DNA from: Moritella sp. Urea-trap-13
GTDB lineage: Bacteria > Pseudomonadota > Gammaproteobacteria > Enterobacterales > Moritellaceae
Assembly (NCBI RefSeq): GCF_002836355.1
Contig: NZ_PJCA01000040.1
Coordinates: 248,001 to 312,000 of the forward strand
Direction: 5' to 3'
DNA: 64,000 bases
Shown: in pieces, positions 40,979 to 51,900 of the stretch
Layout of the letters: every line of letters begins with the position of its first letter
Position numbering within the stretch: the stretch's first letter is position 1
Made by a program: the position numbers and the translations under genes
The notes under the pieces: model-generated
What the model saw: the letters and a program-made list of their open reading frames with translations, nothing else
Databases searched by the model: none
Told to the model about the DNA's origin: nothing

Positions 40979-42865
40979 ATGACGTTGAAATATAGAATCC
41001 TAGTTTTTTTTGCTTCTTTAGTTATTACTATTTGTGGCGCTATTACCTTTTTTGGCTATAGCGCTTTCGATAGTTTTAGTAATACCAATTATGAAGATAA
41101 AATGGATAGTCAATCGCGGTTAATCGCGAAAGCATTAGATGAAAAATTAATGCGATATTTTGATGCCTTGAATGCTGTGTCTTTTGAGTTTGGTGATAAT
41201 GCTGAACCATTATCGGTTGAACGTGCGGTAGAGAAAACCCGTCACTTTATTAGTAAAATTGATGGTGTGGAAAATATATTTATCGGTCTAAAAGACGGCC
41301 GTGCAATTGAAGGCGGTGGCTATGTTGCTAACTTCAATGCCAAAGCGCTTAACCGTGAGTGGTACAGCCGTATTTTTTATGATAATGAAAAAAGAATTAT
41401 CACTAAGGCTTATCAAAATGCCTTAACGAAAAAAAATATCATCTCTTTGGTTGTGCCTATTTATCATAATAATCAAACTGTCGCGGCACTGTCGATTGAC
41501 ATCGATTTAGATAATATTACCCAGTTTATTTCCTCGCTGACTAGCGACAACCAAATTTTTGTTTATCGCGCTGACGGTTATGTCATGTCGAGTAAAGATC
41601 CTAATTTTTTAGGCAAGAATATGTTTCAAGTGCGCCCGCAGTATGAGCAGGTGAATAATGGCATTAGTCGTTTTAAGTATGAAGTTGACGACAAAGTCGT
41701 ATCTGTTGTTACCAATAAACTATCAGTGCGCAACTGGATCGTGGCCAGTTATGAATATGAGAACGACATTAACGCGGCGAGTCACGCTAATTTGATCGGT
41801 TCATTACTGTTTTTAGCCATCGCTATTATTGTTGCAGTCGTTATTTTTTACTTCTTTATTGTTAAATATATCTATGCACCAATCGGCGGTGAACCAGAAG
41901 ATATTTCTAACTTAATGGAAAAAATGGCACGCGGTGACCTGAGTGCGGTGAGTGCTACCGGTCAAGAGACCACAGGTATTTATGCCAGCATGTTGATCTT
42001 GCTGCGTGAATTACAAGATGTAGTACAACAAACCCATGCTATCTCTGACAATGTATCATCGGCTTCGGTAGAACTTGCCGCTGTGATGGGGGAGGCGGCA
42101 ACCAATTCACAACATGAAATAGCACAAATAGAACAAGTGGCAACAGCCGTTAATGAATTATCGAGTACGGCGGCGGAAGTGAGTTTAAATGCCAGCAATG
42201 CAGAGGATGCTGCAAATAATGCTATTGATAGCGTTAGCCGTGGTAACGATGCGTTGCAAGAGTCAGATGCGATCACTAAACGTATTGAAGCATCAGTGCA
42301 AGAATCAACCTTGATGGTTAATCAGTTAAGAGTTTATTCGATTGAAATTGGCAGTGTTGTTGATGTGATTAATACGATTTCCCAGCAGACTAATTTATTA
42401 GCCTTGAATGCGGCTATTGAAGCGGCGCGAGCGGGTGAACAGGGTCGTGGTTTTGCTGTTGTTGCGGATGAAGTGCGTGCATTAGCAGCTAAAACACAGG
42501 CATCAACGGTTAACATTCAAGAAATCATCACTAAGTTACAAGAACAGTCTGAGAAAGCAGACAGTTACATGAACAATAATGTTGAGCTGATCCAAGGTTC
42601 ACGCCAGATAGCGCAAACCGTGAGTCATTGTTTTAATGATATCTCTCATTCTGTGTCACAGATTTCAGACATGAATACCTTAGTTTCTACGGCATCTCAG
42701 GAACAATCTGCCGTGACTCAAGATATTGCCGCGAACGTGATGCAAGCATCAGACATGGTAACTCAAAATGTCGCTGGTATTGACCAAAGTAATCAAGCCA
42801 GTGAAGAACTTGCGCGATTATCGGAAGAGCAAAAAACCATATTAAACTTCTTTAAACTAAATTAA
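40979..42865 (+). CDS. Methyl-accepting chemotaxis protein with dCache sensor
   Basis: A 628-residue chemoreceptor: membrane helix 1 (about 8-27), a periplasmic dCache_1 domain (about 35-270, with [23 protein letters not shown] and [22 protein letters not shown]), membrane helix 2 (about 273-297), HAMP ([25 protein letters not shown]) and a signalling hairpin whose tip is [40 protein letters not shown]. No CheR-docking pentapeptide is seen at the C-terminus. dCache domains commonly bind amino acids or small organic acids. The perfect CRP site suggests expression when preferred sugars are scarce. Confidence 0.95.
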   Translation: MTLKYRILVFFASLVITICGAITFFGYSAFDSFSNTNYEDKMDSQSRLIAKALDEKLMRYFDALNAVSFEFGDNAEPLSVERAVEKTRHFISKIDGVENIFIGLKDGRAIEGGGYVANFNAKALNREWYSRIFYDNEKRIITKAYQNALTKKNIISLVVPIYHNNQTVAALSIDIDLDNITQFISSLTSDNQIFVYRADGYVMSSKDPNFLGKNMFQVRPQYEQVNNGISRFKYEVDDKVVSVVTNKLSVRNWIVASYEYENDINAASHANLIGSLLFLAIAIIVAVVIFYFFIVKYIYAPIGGEPEDISNLMEKMARGDLSAVSATGQETTGIYASMLILLRELQDVVQQTHAISDNVSSASVELAAVMGEAATNSQHEIAQIEQVATAVNELSSTAAEVSLNASNAEDAANNAIDSVSRGNDALQESDAITKRIEASVQESTLMVNQLRVYSIEIGSVVDVINTISQQTNLLALNAAIEAARAGEQGRGFAVVADEVRALAAKTQASTVNIQEIITKLQEQSEKADSYMNNNVELIQGSRQIAQTVSHCFNDISHSVSQISDMNTLVSTASQEQSAVTQDIAANVMQASDMVTQNVAGIDQSNQASEELARLSEEQKTILNFFKLN

Positions 42866-42883
42866 TTCAATTTTGCTATAAAT

Positions 42884-42946
42884 AAAGCCTCGAGTCTGGT
42901 GATATGAAGTCTTAGATTTCCTATCAACTAGGGCCGAGGCTTTTGT
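42884..42946. terminator. Terminator between convergent chemoreceptor and class V PLP genes
   Basis: AAAGCCTCG (42884-42892) pairs with CGAGGCTTT (42935-42943), with a 42-base loop. T-rich sequence follows on the plus strand. The loop is long, so the call is moderate. Confidence 0.55.
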
Positions 42947-42962
42947 GTATCTTAATTAATGA

Positions 42963-44081
42963 TTAACCCAAATAAACGCTATTAATCACGTTGATTAACT
43001 GTCTGATCTCGGCTTGATCATTGTAGATATGTGGTGATACCCGCATGCCTTGCTGGCGGTTATCGACACTGATGTTATGTGCTGTCAACGCTGATAATAC
43101 CGACTCTTGTTGTGAACCGAAATGTAAAATAGCCGTGCCATTACGTTGAGACTCTAACGGTGGTGAGACAAGCGCAGATAGAAATGCATCGGCCAGCATA
43201 GTTAATAATGCTTGGTTATGCTGGCGTAATTTTTTAATACCGATCTGCGTAAAATATTCAATGCTATTCGCTGATATCACATAGGGCATGATAGACGGTG
43301 TACCACCCCAAAATCGCAATGCACCTTGATGGTCTTTAAAGTGATGAATGTCAAATTCAAACGGCTGCTGATGTGAAAACCAACCTACATCTTTAGGCAA
43401 GCAATGTTCAAGTTGCGCTGGATTGACCCATAAATAACTGCTCCCCGGCCCACCACATAACCATTTAACACAAGAGCCAATCATAAAGTCCGGTCGTGTT
43501 GTACTTAAGTCTAACGGGATAATCCCCGCTGATTGTGCAACATCGACAATAGACAATACTTGATGTTGCCGTGCAAGGGCTAGTACGTCATCGAGCGGTG
43601 TTTGCTGGCCAGTATTAGAATAAGCATGGCTGATAAAGACCAGATCAATACTGTCATTAAGGTACTCAACCCAAATGTGAGGGTCGGTGATATCTAGGTT
43701 GCTGGGAATAAAGGTGATCGTTGCGCTATCAGCCAGTGCTCGTTGCATCACAAACCCCATACTCGGGAAATCACTTTCACTCATTAATATCTGCGTGTGC
43801 GGTTGCTGTAAACGTGCAACTGACATGAGCACTTTGGTGAGAGCACTGGATAGATTAACTTGCGGGCAGAAATTATCGGCGTCGTCATTAAAGAGTTTAC
43901 TCAGGGCAAGTTGATAACGTGTGATGGCATTTAGCCATTGCGGCCAAGGTTCACTCTCTGAGTCTTGCCAATGCTCGAGAAAATGGCTTTTGAATTGCTG
44001 TTCAGTGTTTTTAAGGGGGCGGCCTACAGAGTGGTTTAAAAGATAGATATTATCTTTGAGTAAAAAATCATGTTTATACAT
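42963..44081 (-). CDS. Class V PLP-dependent enzyme (kynureninase/desulfurase-like)
   Basis: A 372-residue fold-type I PLP enzyme: YLLNHSVGRPL near the N-terminus, VFISHAYSNTGQQTPLDDVL, the cofactor aspartate in SIVDVAQSAGIIPLDL (D180, Q183), and the Schiff-base lysine K206 in GSCVKWLCGGPGSSYLWV. The motif GCVKWLxGGPG resembles kynureninase and isopenicillin-epimerase-like members. It is 34 bp behind a PrnB/IDO-like gene with the same orientation, suggesting consecutive steps on one substrate, perhaps an indole or kynurenine derivative. Confidence 0.85.
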   Translation of the reverse strand: MYKHDFLLKDNIYLLNHSVGRPLKNTEQQFKSHFLEHWQDSESEPWPQWLNAITRYQLALSKLFNDDADNFCPQVNLSSALTKVLMSVARLQQPHTQILMSESDFPSMGFVMQRALADSATITFIPSNLDITDPHIWVEYLNDSIDLVFISHAYSNTGQQTPLDDVLALARQHQVLSIVDVAQSAGIIPLDLSTTRPDFMIGSCVKWLCGGPGSSYLWVNPAQLEHCLPKDVGWFSHQQPFEFDIHHFKDHQGALRFWGGTPSIMPYVISANSIEYFTQIGIKKLRQHNQALLTMLADAFLSALVSPPLESQRNGTAILHFGSQQESVLSALTAHNISVDNRQQGMRVSPHIYNDQAEIRQLINVINSVYLG

Positions 44082-44115
44082 AAGAGATCCTGTGCTTATT
44101 AGGGGAGGGTAATGG

Positions 44116-45294
44116 CTAATTTAATGACGCGTGTAGAGTGATGATGTCGTGGTAACGGGTGGCAATATCATCTCGCGGATTAGCTGCACGTAGATCTCGG
44201 AGCTTTTCTAATGAGCGCAGTAATACGTGTAATGGCGGACCACTGGCTGTTAGCTTGTCCATATGCTGGGATTGCATCTTATTCGCAGGTTGCGCTATGT
44301 ATTTATTTACCAGTTGATCATGGTGTTGAATGGCAGTGGCGCCGTGCAATTCACAGACCTCTAAAAATACGGTCAAATTACGTTGATACCAAGCTTGGTT
44401 TTTATATTGCTGCTGACTAAGGAAGTCATCCATCAAATTTGAACCTTGCATACAATCACGCAGTAGTTGCTGGTCTTCTGGCATCATGTAAGTGAATTTA
44501 TCAACCAGCATTTGTGAGTAAAATGGTTCATTCGCGCGGCACAAGCCAAGTAATATATCGACGATATTGATCCCCGCGAAATCACCGGCATTGGCGCCAC
44601 GATAAATCTGTGTACCGACACGGTAAGGTTTGTAATAAGGGCGAACACAATGGAAGAAACGAGCAGTATCGAGCTCACTAAATAAGATAGCATTTGATTC
44701 AATAACCTCATTCAGTCCTTGCTTGGCGGCCAGTAATAAGTCATAGCAAAGCGGGTGGGAGACACCCATGACAGGTATTTTTGCTAGCGCTTCTGCGGCG
44801 CGTTTGAATGCTAAAATACTGCGGGTATTGTAATCGATAAATAAGCTTTCATCATGCAGGGTGGTAAAGCGTTTATAGATGCCATTTTCAGCTATATTAT
44901 GGGTGGTTAAATGGGCGGTAGAAAAGCGTGGCGCCATACCAATCGTTGGGCCAATGTGCATGGCAAGAGCGGATGCTTCGATAAGTGGTGAGCGGGTTTC
45001 TCGTGAGGGTTCTGTTAATTCATGACGGCGACATGCGGCCATGTATAATCCAACACTGCCGAGTAAATTAAACGCGTTATCAAAATTTTGGCTGGTATTA
45101 CCCTCAGCAAGTAACACTTTAATTAATTCTCGTCCCTCTGATTTAAGTTGACGTTTCAATGCCTCGCCAATACCGTCGACATTATCCCTATCTTCTTGTT
45201 GCCAATAGAGGCTTTCTAGTTCGGTATTGATATTAACAAATGAACCTCTAATCCATTGATCAAATACCTGAGTCGCGTTACTAGTATTTTTCAT
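44116..45294 (-). CDS. PrnB/DUF1864-family protein (indoleamine 2,3-dioxygenase-like fold)
   Basis: A 392-residue helical protein resembling the PrnB/DUF1864 family (PF08933), to which a Shewanella IDO-like protein of known structure belongs. Visible features include LLGSVGLYMAACRRHELTEPSRETRSPLIEASALAMHIGPTIGMAPRFSTAH, FHCVRPYYKPYRVGTQIYRGANAGDFAGINIVDILLGL and a C-terminal ASGPPLHVLLRSLEKLRDLRA. The GANAGDFAG block resembles the GxSaGxsS substrate loop of IDO/TDO. PrnB is a heme enzyme rearranging 7-chlorotryptophan in pyrrolnitrin synthesis. I cannot name the heme ligand with confidence. Neighbours are a class V PLP enzyme and LysR. Confidence 0.8.
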   Translation of the reverse strand: MKNTSNATQVFDQWIRGSFVNINTELESLYWQQEDRDNVDGIGEALKRQLKSEGRELIKVLLAEGNTSQNFDNAFNLLGSVGLYMAACRRHELTEPSRETRSPLIEASALAMHIGPTIGMAPRFSTAHLTTHNIAENGIYKRFTTLHDESLFIDYNTRSILAFKRAAEALAKIPVMGVSHPLCYDLLLAAKQGLNEVIESNAILFSELDTARFFHCVRPYYKPYRVGTQIYRGANAGDFAGINIVDILLGLCRANEPFYSQMLVDKFTYMMPEDQQLLRDCMQGSNLMDDFLSQQQYKNQAWYQRNLTVFLEVCELHGATAIQHHDQLVNKYIAQPANKMQSQHMDKLTASGPPLHVLLRSLEKLRDLRAANPRDDIATRYHDIITLHASLN

Positions 45295-45435
45295 TTTATT
45301 ACCTTTTGAGTGTGAATATTCGGCTGGAATATTAACGCATTAGGTAATTTATAAAACTACTCCATCGAGTAAGAAGGTGTGGTAATAGAACCGTTTATTA
45401 GCGTTTAAGGCTAGGTCGTGTCACACAACAATAGC

Positions 45436-46338
45436 CTATCGAGTGATCGCTTTAAACGCGGCTTTAAATTGTTCGATGGTATAACGTTTCACTTTGCCGG
45501 TACTTTGATGGGTTCGGGTAAGTAACACTAAGCTCCAGCGGCTATCATTGGTCATAAAATCCATATTGAGTTTACAGGTTTCATGCGCATACGAAGATGC
45601 ACTTACAGCATGGTTGGGTAGCAATGCCCAGCCGCCTTGCTTGAGTAATGAGAGGATAATATCCATATTGCTGATTGTCGCGACACGTCCTGATATTTTG
45701 GTTGTTTTGCCAAGATCTACTTCCATGAAATTTTCAGCCGTGTATTGCTGCTGTGTTTCTAAATCTTCCAAACTACAACTTGCTTGCTGCGTCAGTGGAT
45801 TATTTTTATGGGCAAAAAACGCAAAGGGTAGATAGCCGAGATTGGTAAATGTAAGTCCTTTACTTGGTAGCACGCCAGAACCTTTACTTAAAATAATCGA
45901 GATATCAGCATGCTGCTCTGCAAGTGCGTTGATAGACTCTTCACGTCCTCGATGTATCCAATGCAATTGCGTTTGTGGATATTGCTGATGGACCGCCAGT
46001 TGCACTTGTTCTATGACTGAAATAGGTAAGGACACATCGTGGTAAATGGCTAAGCTTGCTTCTAATCCTTCAGCCAAGCTATCACCACTATTTTGCAGTA
46101 CTTGGGCGTGATAAAGAATATGCTGTGCCTGGGTTAATAGACTGCTGCCTTCAAAGGTAGTTTTCGGAAACTTAGCGCTGCGATCAAATAACGTAACGCC
46201 TAAATCAACTTCTAAATTACCGACATGCTGATGCACAGTAGATCGATCTTTTTTCAAGATCTTCGCAGCTTTACTAAATGAACCTTGCTGAGCAACCGCC
46301 ACGAATGACGCCAATTGTTCGAAACTAAATCTAAGCAT
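45436..46338 (-). CDS. LysR-family regulator of the PrnB-like/PLP pair
   Basis: I start at the ATG at 46338 (AAGGAAG 5 bases upstream), giving 300 residues; the frame opens at 46371. The winged helix is SFSKAAKILKKDRSTVHQHVGNLEVDLGVTLFDRS, with an effector domain after residue 90. It lies upstream of and parallel to the PrnB-like gene, 141 bp away, and divergent from the Ntn hydrolase at 46521, so it could control either side. Confidence 0.87.
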   Translation of the reverse strand: MLRFSFEQLASFVAVAQQGSFSKAAKILKKDRSTVHQHVGNLEVDLGVTLFDRSAKFPKTTFEGSSLLTQAQHILYHAQVLQNSGDSLAEGLEASLAIYHDVSLPISVIEQVQLAVHQQYPQTQLHWIHRGREESINALAEQHADISIILSKGSGVLPSKGLTFTNLGYLPFAFFAHKNNPLTQQASCSLEDLETQQQYTAENFMEVDLGKTTKISGRVATISNMDIILSLLKQGGWALLPNHAVSASSYAHETCKLNMDFMTNDSRWSLVLLTRTHQSTGKVKRYTIEQFKAAFKAITR

Positions 46339-46520
46339 TATTGCTTCCTTATCTGCTACTGACTTGATCATGGTATGACTAATCTTAATTTGTGTTGGGA
46401 TATGCCCAACGTAGCTGAGATTACCTGTGAGATTAAACCGTTATTATAGAAGCATGTAAACAAGTGTGTTTCAGAAACACAGCATTGCTGTAATAACATC
46501 TTACAAGGTAGGTAAAGAAT

Positions 46521-47594
46521 ATGACTTTATTAGCAAAAAAATCATTGGTTAAGATTGCTGTTGGCGCGGTATTATTCACTTCAGCTATCTCAGCGGTACA
46601 AGCCTGTTCACGTTTGATTTGGGATACTGCAGAGCACGGGGTATTTGTGTCTAGAACCATGGATTGGATGGTCGAAACACACCCTACGATTGATGTGCGC
46701 GCTAAAGGCATTAGTTACCGTGGTGCTGAATCGGGTGACAAGGTTATGACGTGGACATCTAAGTATGCATCTATCTTGACGACGTTTTATGGTAAAGCGG
46801 GTATTGATGGTTTTAATGAAGCGGGATTAGCGGCGAATGCCTTGTATCTTAATGAAGAAAGTAGCGGGGAGTATAGTGCTGACAAAGTGCAGTTAGAAAA
46901 TTCACGCGTTATCCCGTATTTTTTAGATAACTTCAGCAGCGTAAAAGCGGCGCTAGTCGGCTTAGACGATATCCAAATACAGTTGTTCTCAGATGCGGGC
47001 GGTAAGCTAAAAGGCCATTACTCATTGCAAGATAGCAGTGGTGATTCGGCAATTTTAGAGTTCATCGATGGCAAGTGGCACATTTATCATGGTGCTCAGT
47101 ATGATGTATTAACTAATAGCCCAGAGTTTAGTGAGCACTTAAAAAACTGGGACGCGAAAAAACCAACGCAACAAGCACAATTCTCCAGTGAATTCCCACT
47201 TGCGGGTAATGTCGGTCCGGGCGAACGTTTTGTGTGGAATAAATACATGCTGGCGCAACTGCAAGAGCCAAGCAGTATTATTAACGGCTTAGCGAAAATT
47301 GATAGCTCAACTTATAAAGTGCCGCTGGATGCCGCTAACCGTATGGTAAACGGTAAGATGACCGGTTATGCAACGCAGTATACTCTGACCTATAACCTTG
47401 AGCAGAGAGAGCTGAATATGCGTTATCAATATGGTGATGTGTACACCCAGTTCAAAGTTGATTTTAATAAGCTCAATGATGGTAAAAACTACACCTTAAA
47501 AGCAGATGAGCAAAGTAATGTAGGTGACATGACTAGCCAATTTAAACAACAAAATGGTGTGATGGCGCAATACCGAATAAACAGTATCGAATAA
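46521..47594 (+). CDS. Exported choloylglycine hydrolase-family (Ntn) amidase
   Basis: A 357-residue protein with signal peptide MTLLAKKSLVKIAVGAVLFT... ending SAVQA, so cleavage exposes C29 (CSRLIWD), the N-terminal nucleophile. R45 and D48 (VSRTMDW) are spaced from C29 exactly as in bile-salt hydrolase (Cys2, Arg18, Asp21). GFNEAGLAANALYLNE and VLTNSPEF supply further active-site asparagines. The family includes bile-salt hydrolases, penicillin V acylases and acyl-homoserine-lactone acylases; a periplasmic quorum-quenching or lipid-amide role is plausible but unproven. GTAGGTAAAGA precedes the start. Confidence 0.88.
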   Translation: MTLLAKKSLVKIAVGAVLFTSAISAVQACSRLIWDTAEHGVFVSRTMDWMVETHPTIDVRAKGISYRGAESGDKVMTWTSKYASILTTFYGKAGIDGFNEAGLAANALYLNEESSGEYSADKVQLENSRVIPYFLDNFSSVKAALVGLDDIQIQLFSDAGGKLKGHYSLQDSSGDSAILEFIDGKWHIYHGAQYDVLTNSPEFSEHLKNWDAKKPTQQAQFSSEFPLAGNVGPGERFVWNKYMLAQLQEPSSIINGLAKIDSSTYKVPLDAANRMVNGKMTGYATQYTLTYNLEQRELNMRYQYGDVYTQFKVDFNKLNDGKNYTLKADEQSNVGDMTSQFKQQNGVMAQYRINSIE

Positions 47595-47615
47595 ACAGTA
47601 GCGGATAAACAGTAC
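47574..47615 (+). repeat. Three imperfect 14-bp tandem repeats across a stop codon
   Basis: CGAATAAACAGTAT (47574), CGAATAAACAGTAG (47588) and CGGATAAACAGTAC (47602), with degenerate copies following. The Ntn hydrolase stop codon (47592-47594) lies in unit two; unit one encodes its last residues. Confidence 0.85.
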
Positions 47616-47911
47616 CGGATAGTAGCCCGGATAAATAACACCAAATAAATACTTAGCCTCAGACTAAAAATGAAAGTGAAGCTAGTCGGTATTGATCGTA
47701 TGGATTGAGGCTGGCTAGTGTTTTTTTATCGCGAAGATAATAGTTTTTATAATCCCACCTAGATCCTGACAAACTTTACACTAGTTGACCCTAATCTCCA
47801 CATTTTCTCCATATTTCCCTGCACCTTTTACGGTATTATAGCGTATCAAATTTTTAGACTCGCTATTCATGGATGAAAGCAAGACACGCTCATTTTTATA
47901 GAAGAGATATA
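47616..47911. other. Intergenic region between the Ntn hydrolase and RND genes
   Basis: It holds the tail of the 14-bp repeats and a run of seven Ts near 47720 after a loose GCCTCA/TGAGGC stem (47656 to about 47710), a weak terminator candidate. The RND promoter must lie in its second half. No gene is seen. Confidence 0.4.
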
Positions 47912-48976
47912 ATGTATAAACGTACTTCCCTGGCGATCATTAGCGCACTAATGTTTAGTTTTTCGAGTTACACCATTCCAGTTCAGGCCAAAAGCGGCAA
48001 TGCTGGGAAAGGCGCTGAGCGTGTGGTTTCTGTCTATACCGAGACGGTGCAGTACCATGAAGTTTCACAATCTATCTCATTGATCGGTAAGTTACAGTCT
48101 ACGCAATTTGTTAGCGTGGCACCGGAAGTCGCAGGTAAGGTTGATAGTATCAAGATCACTGCCAATCAAACGGTGAAAGCAGGGCAGTTATTAGTGCAAC
48201 TCGATGACAGTAAAGCCCAAGCGGCACTGCTAGAAGCGAAGGCTTATTATACCGACGAGCAACGTAAGCTAAATGAATATTCAACGCTGGTAAAAAGTAA
48301 TGCCATCACCCAAACTGAAGTTTATGCACAATCGGCAATCGTCGCGATTGCGCAGGCGCGTTTAGCCGCAGCACAAGCAAATATGGATGATCATTATTTA
48401 ACAGCGCCGTTTGCTGGTACGGTTGGCTTACTCGATTTTAGCCGCGGTAAAATGGTATCAGTAGGTACCGAACTGTTAACCCTTGATGACTTATCGACAA
48501 TGCAGCTTGATCTCGCTGTACCAGAGCGTTATTTATCGCAACTATCCACGGGCATGGCTGTGACATCAACTAGCCGCGCTTGGGATGAGCAATCTTTTAA
48601 AGGCGAGGTTGTGGCGATTGATTCGCGTATTAACGCGGAAACGTTAAACTTGCGTGTACGGGTTAATTTTGAAAATAAAGATAACCGCCTTAAACCGGGC
48701 ATGATGATGTCATCAAGTGTGGTTTTCCCCGCAATTAACGAGCCTATTATTCCAGTGCAAGCGTTAGAATACTCAGGGACTAAACGCTTTGTGTATGTGG
48801 TGGGTGACGATGAACGTGTAACCCGTACACAAGTATCACTTGGCGCGCGTATTGTTGATCAAGTTCTGATTGAAAGTGGCTTAGGAATTGGCGACCGCAT
48901 TGTCGTGCAAGGTCTGGTTAATATGCGTAATGGACTGCAAGTAAAAGATTTAACTGGCCAGCAGGAGACTAACTAA
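47912..48976 (+). CDS. RND efflux periplasmic adaptor subunit
   Basis: I start at the ATG at 47912 (GAAGAG upstream), giving 354 residues with a cleavable signal (MYKRTSLAIISALMFSFSSY...VQA); the frame opens at 47873. Lipoyl halves are visible (FVSVAPEVAGKVDSIKITANQTVKAGQLLVQLDD and LTAPFAGTVGLLDFSRGKMVSVGTELLTLDD), flanking a short alpha hairpin, then a beta-barrel and membrane-proximal domain (PVQALEYSGTKRFVYVV). It joins the RND pump to an outer-membrane channel encoded elsewhere. Its TAA overlaps the pump's ATG by one base. Confidence 0.93.
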   Translation: MYKRTSLAIISALMFSFSSYTIPVQAKSGNAGKGAERVVSVYTETVQYHEVSQSISLIGKLQSTQFVSVAPEVAGKVDSIKITANQTVKAGQLLVQLDDSKAQAALLEAKAYYTDEQRKLNEYSTLVKSNAITQTEVYAQSAIVAIAQARLAAAQANMDDHYLTAPFAGTVGLLDFSRGKMVSVGTELLTLDDLSTMQLDLAVPERYLSQLSTGMAVTSTSRAWDEQSFKGEVVAIDSRINAETLNLRVRVNFENKDNRLKPGMMMSSSVVFPAINEPIIPVQALEYSGTKRFVYVVGDDERVTRTQVSLGARIVDQVLIESGLGIGDRIVVQGLVNMRNGLQVKDLTGQQETN

Positions 48977-51900
48977 TGTGGTTGTCTGATACTTCAGTTA
49001 AACGACCGGTTGTCGCGATTGTACTCAGCTTATTGCTGTGTGTTTTTGGTGCCGTGTCGTTTAGTAAACTTGCAGTACGCGAAATGCCAGATGTTGAAAG
49101 CCCTGTTGTTACGGTAATGACACGGTATGACGGCGCGGCAGCTTCAATTATGGAAAGCCAGATTACTTCTATTATTGAAGATCAAATTACCGGCATTAGT
49201 GGTATCGATGAAGTTAAATCGGTGACGCGTAATGGTATGTCGCGTATTACTGTGACGTTTGACTTGGGCTGGAATTTAACCGAAGGTGTCAGTGATATTC
49301 GTGACGCGGTTGCTAAAGCACAGCGCAGTTTACCCGATGAAGCCGACGACCCCATCGTATCGAAAGATAATGGTAGTGGCGAACCCTCGGTTTATATCAA
49401 TTTAAACTCGACTGAAATGGATCGTACTCAGCTGACCGATTATGCCCAACGGGTATTGGAAGATCGCTTTAGCTTGATTTCAGGCGTGAGTTCGGTTGAT
49501 TTATCTGGTGGCTTATATCAGGTAATGTACGTTAAGTTGTTCCCTGATTTAATGGCTGGGCGCGCTGTCACAACCAGCGATATTGTCGATGCCTTAAAAA
49601 CTGAAAATGTTGAGAATCCCGGTGGCGAAGTACGTAACGATACCACTGTGATGTCAGTGCGTACCGCGCGTTTATATGCTCAGCCACAAGACTTTGAGTA
49701 TCTCGTTGTACGCACGACGAGTGACGGTTCGCCGGTGTATTTACGCGATGTAGCACAAGTCTATGTTGGCGCTGAAAATGAGAGTTCGTCATATAAAAGT
49801 AATGGTATCGTTAACCTGAGTTTAGGTGTGGTGACGCAATCGGATGCCAATCCATTGGATGTGGCGTCAGCGGTGCATGCAGAAGTCGATAAGATGCAAG
49901 CGTTCTTGCCCGCAGGTATGAGCTTAGCGGTTGATTACGATTCCACTGTGTTTATTGACCAGTCTATTTCGGAAGTGTACAGCACGCTCTTTATCACTGG
50001 TGGTTTAGTGGTATTAGTTTTGTACATCTTTATTGGTCAAGCGCGGGCGACCTTGATCCCTGCTGTGACAGTGCCGGTATCGTTAATTTCATCGTTCATT
50101 GCAGCTTATTATTTTGGTTTTTCAATTAACTTAATTACCTTAATGGCGCTGATCTTATCGATTGGTTTAGTTGTTGATGATGCGATTGTGGTGGTTGAGA
50201 ATATTTTCCATCATATCGAGCAAGGTGAAAAACCATTACTAGCCGCCTATAAAGGCACCCGAGAAGTGGGGTTTGCAGTAGTTGCGACAACCATGGTATT
50301 GGTGATGGTATTCCTGCCTATTTCCTTTATGGATGGCATGGTCGGTCTGTTGTTTACCGAGTTTTCGGTATTACTCGCCATGTCAGTGATCTTCTCGTCA
50401 CTGATCGCCTTGACTCTGACACCAGTACTTGCCAGTAAAATGTTAAAAACAGAGCAAAAAAGCAATCGTTTTAGTGTGTGGATGGAAGGCTTATTCCAAC
50501 GCTTAGAAAACGCTTATCGCGGTATTGTTGCTAAGGCTGTGAAGTATCGATTGGTTGCTCCTGTCATCATTATCGCCTGTGTTGTGGGCAGTTTCTTGTT
50601 GATGAAACAAGTGCCATCACAGTTATCGCCACAAGAAGATCGCGGGGTATTATTCGCGTTTGTGAAAGGGGCGGAAGGCACCAGTTTCAACCGTATGACG
50701 GCGAACATGGATATCGTTGAAGCACGTTTATTACCGCTTGTTGGTCAAGGCGTTATTAAATCGTTTAATACCCAAGCGCCAGCATTTGGTGGCCGTGCCG
50801 GAGATCAAACTGGCTTTGTGATCATCATTCTTGAAGACTGGGCAGACCGTAGTGTGAGTGCGACTGAAGCGCTAGGCATGGTGGCAAAAGCATTGAAAGA
50901 TATTCCTGATGTGATGGTGCGCCCATTAATGCCAGGCTTCGGTGGTGGTTCGAGTGATCCGGTACAATTTGTATTAGGAGGCTCTGATTATTCTGAACTA
51001 GAACAATGGGCAGAATTACTGAAAACCAAAGCGGAAGACGCGGGTGTATTAGTCGGTGGCGATCTGGATTATTCAGAGAAAACCCCTGAGCTAGTGGTGA
51101 GTATTGATAAAGAACGTGCTGGTGAACTCGGTATCAGTGTTGATGAAGTATCAACAACACTTGAAATCATGTTGGGCGGGCGCAGTGAAACCAGTTATAT
51201 CGAACGTGGTGAAGAATACGATGTTTACTTACGCGGCGATGAAGATAGCTTTAATAACGTCAACGATTTAAGTCAGATTTATATTCGTAGCGCCAAGGGT
51301 GATCTGATCACGCTAGATACGCTGACGACTATCGAAGAAGTCGCGTCGGCAAGTCGCTTATCCCATAACAATAAGCAAAAGTCTATTACCTTAAGTGGCA
51401 GCATAGGGGAAGGTTATACCTTGGGTGAAGTGTTAGATTTCTTAGATGCACAGTCGGTTGAATCATTACCAAGTGATATCTCTATTTCTTATTCGGGTGA
51501 ATCAAAAGATTTTAAAGAAAACCAAAGTAGTATTTTAGTTGTCTTTGGTCTAGCTCTGCTGGTGGCTTATTTAGTGTTAGCGGCGCAGTTCGAAAGCTTT
51601 ATTAACCCTATGGTGGTGATGTTCACCGTGCCTATGGGGGTATTTGGTGGTTTCTTAGGTCTGTATGCGATGGGGGGCGGACTGAATATCTACAGTCAGA
51701 TTGGTATGATCATGTTAATTGGTATGGTAACCAAAAACGGTATCTTGATTGTTGAGTTTGCTAATCAGTTACGTGACCGTGGTATCGCTATTGAACAAGC
51801 TATTATTGATGCGTCAGCGCGACGACTACGTCCGATCCTGATGACTGCATTCACTACGTTAGCGGGTTCTATTCCGTTAATTCTATCGACTGGTGCGGGT

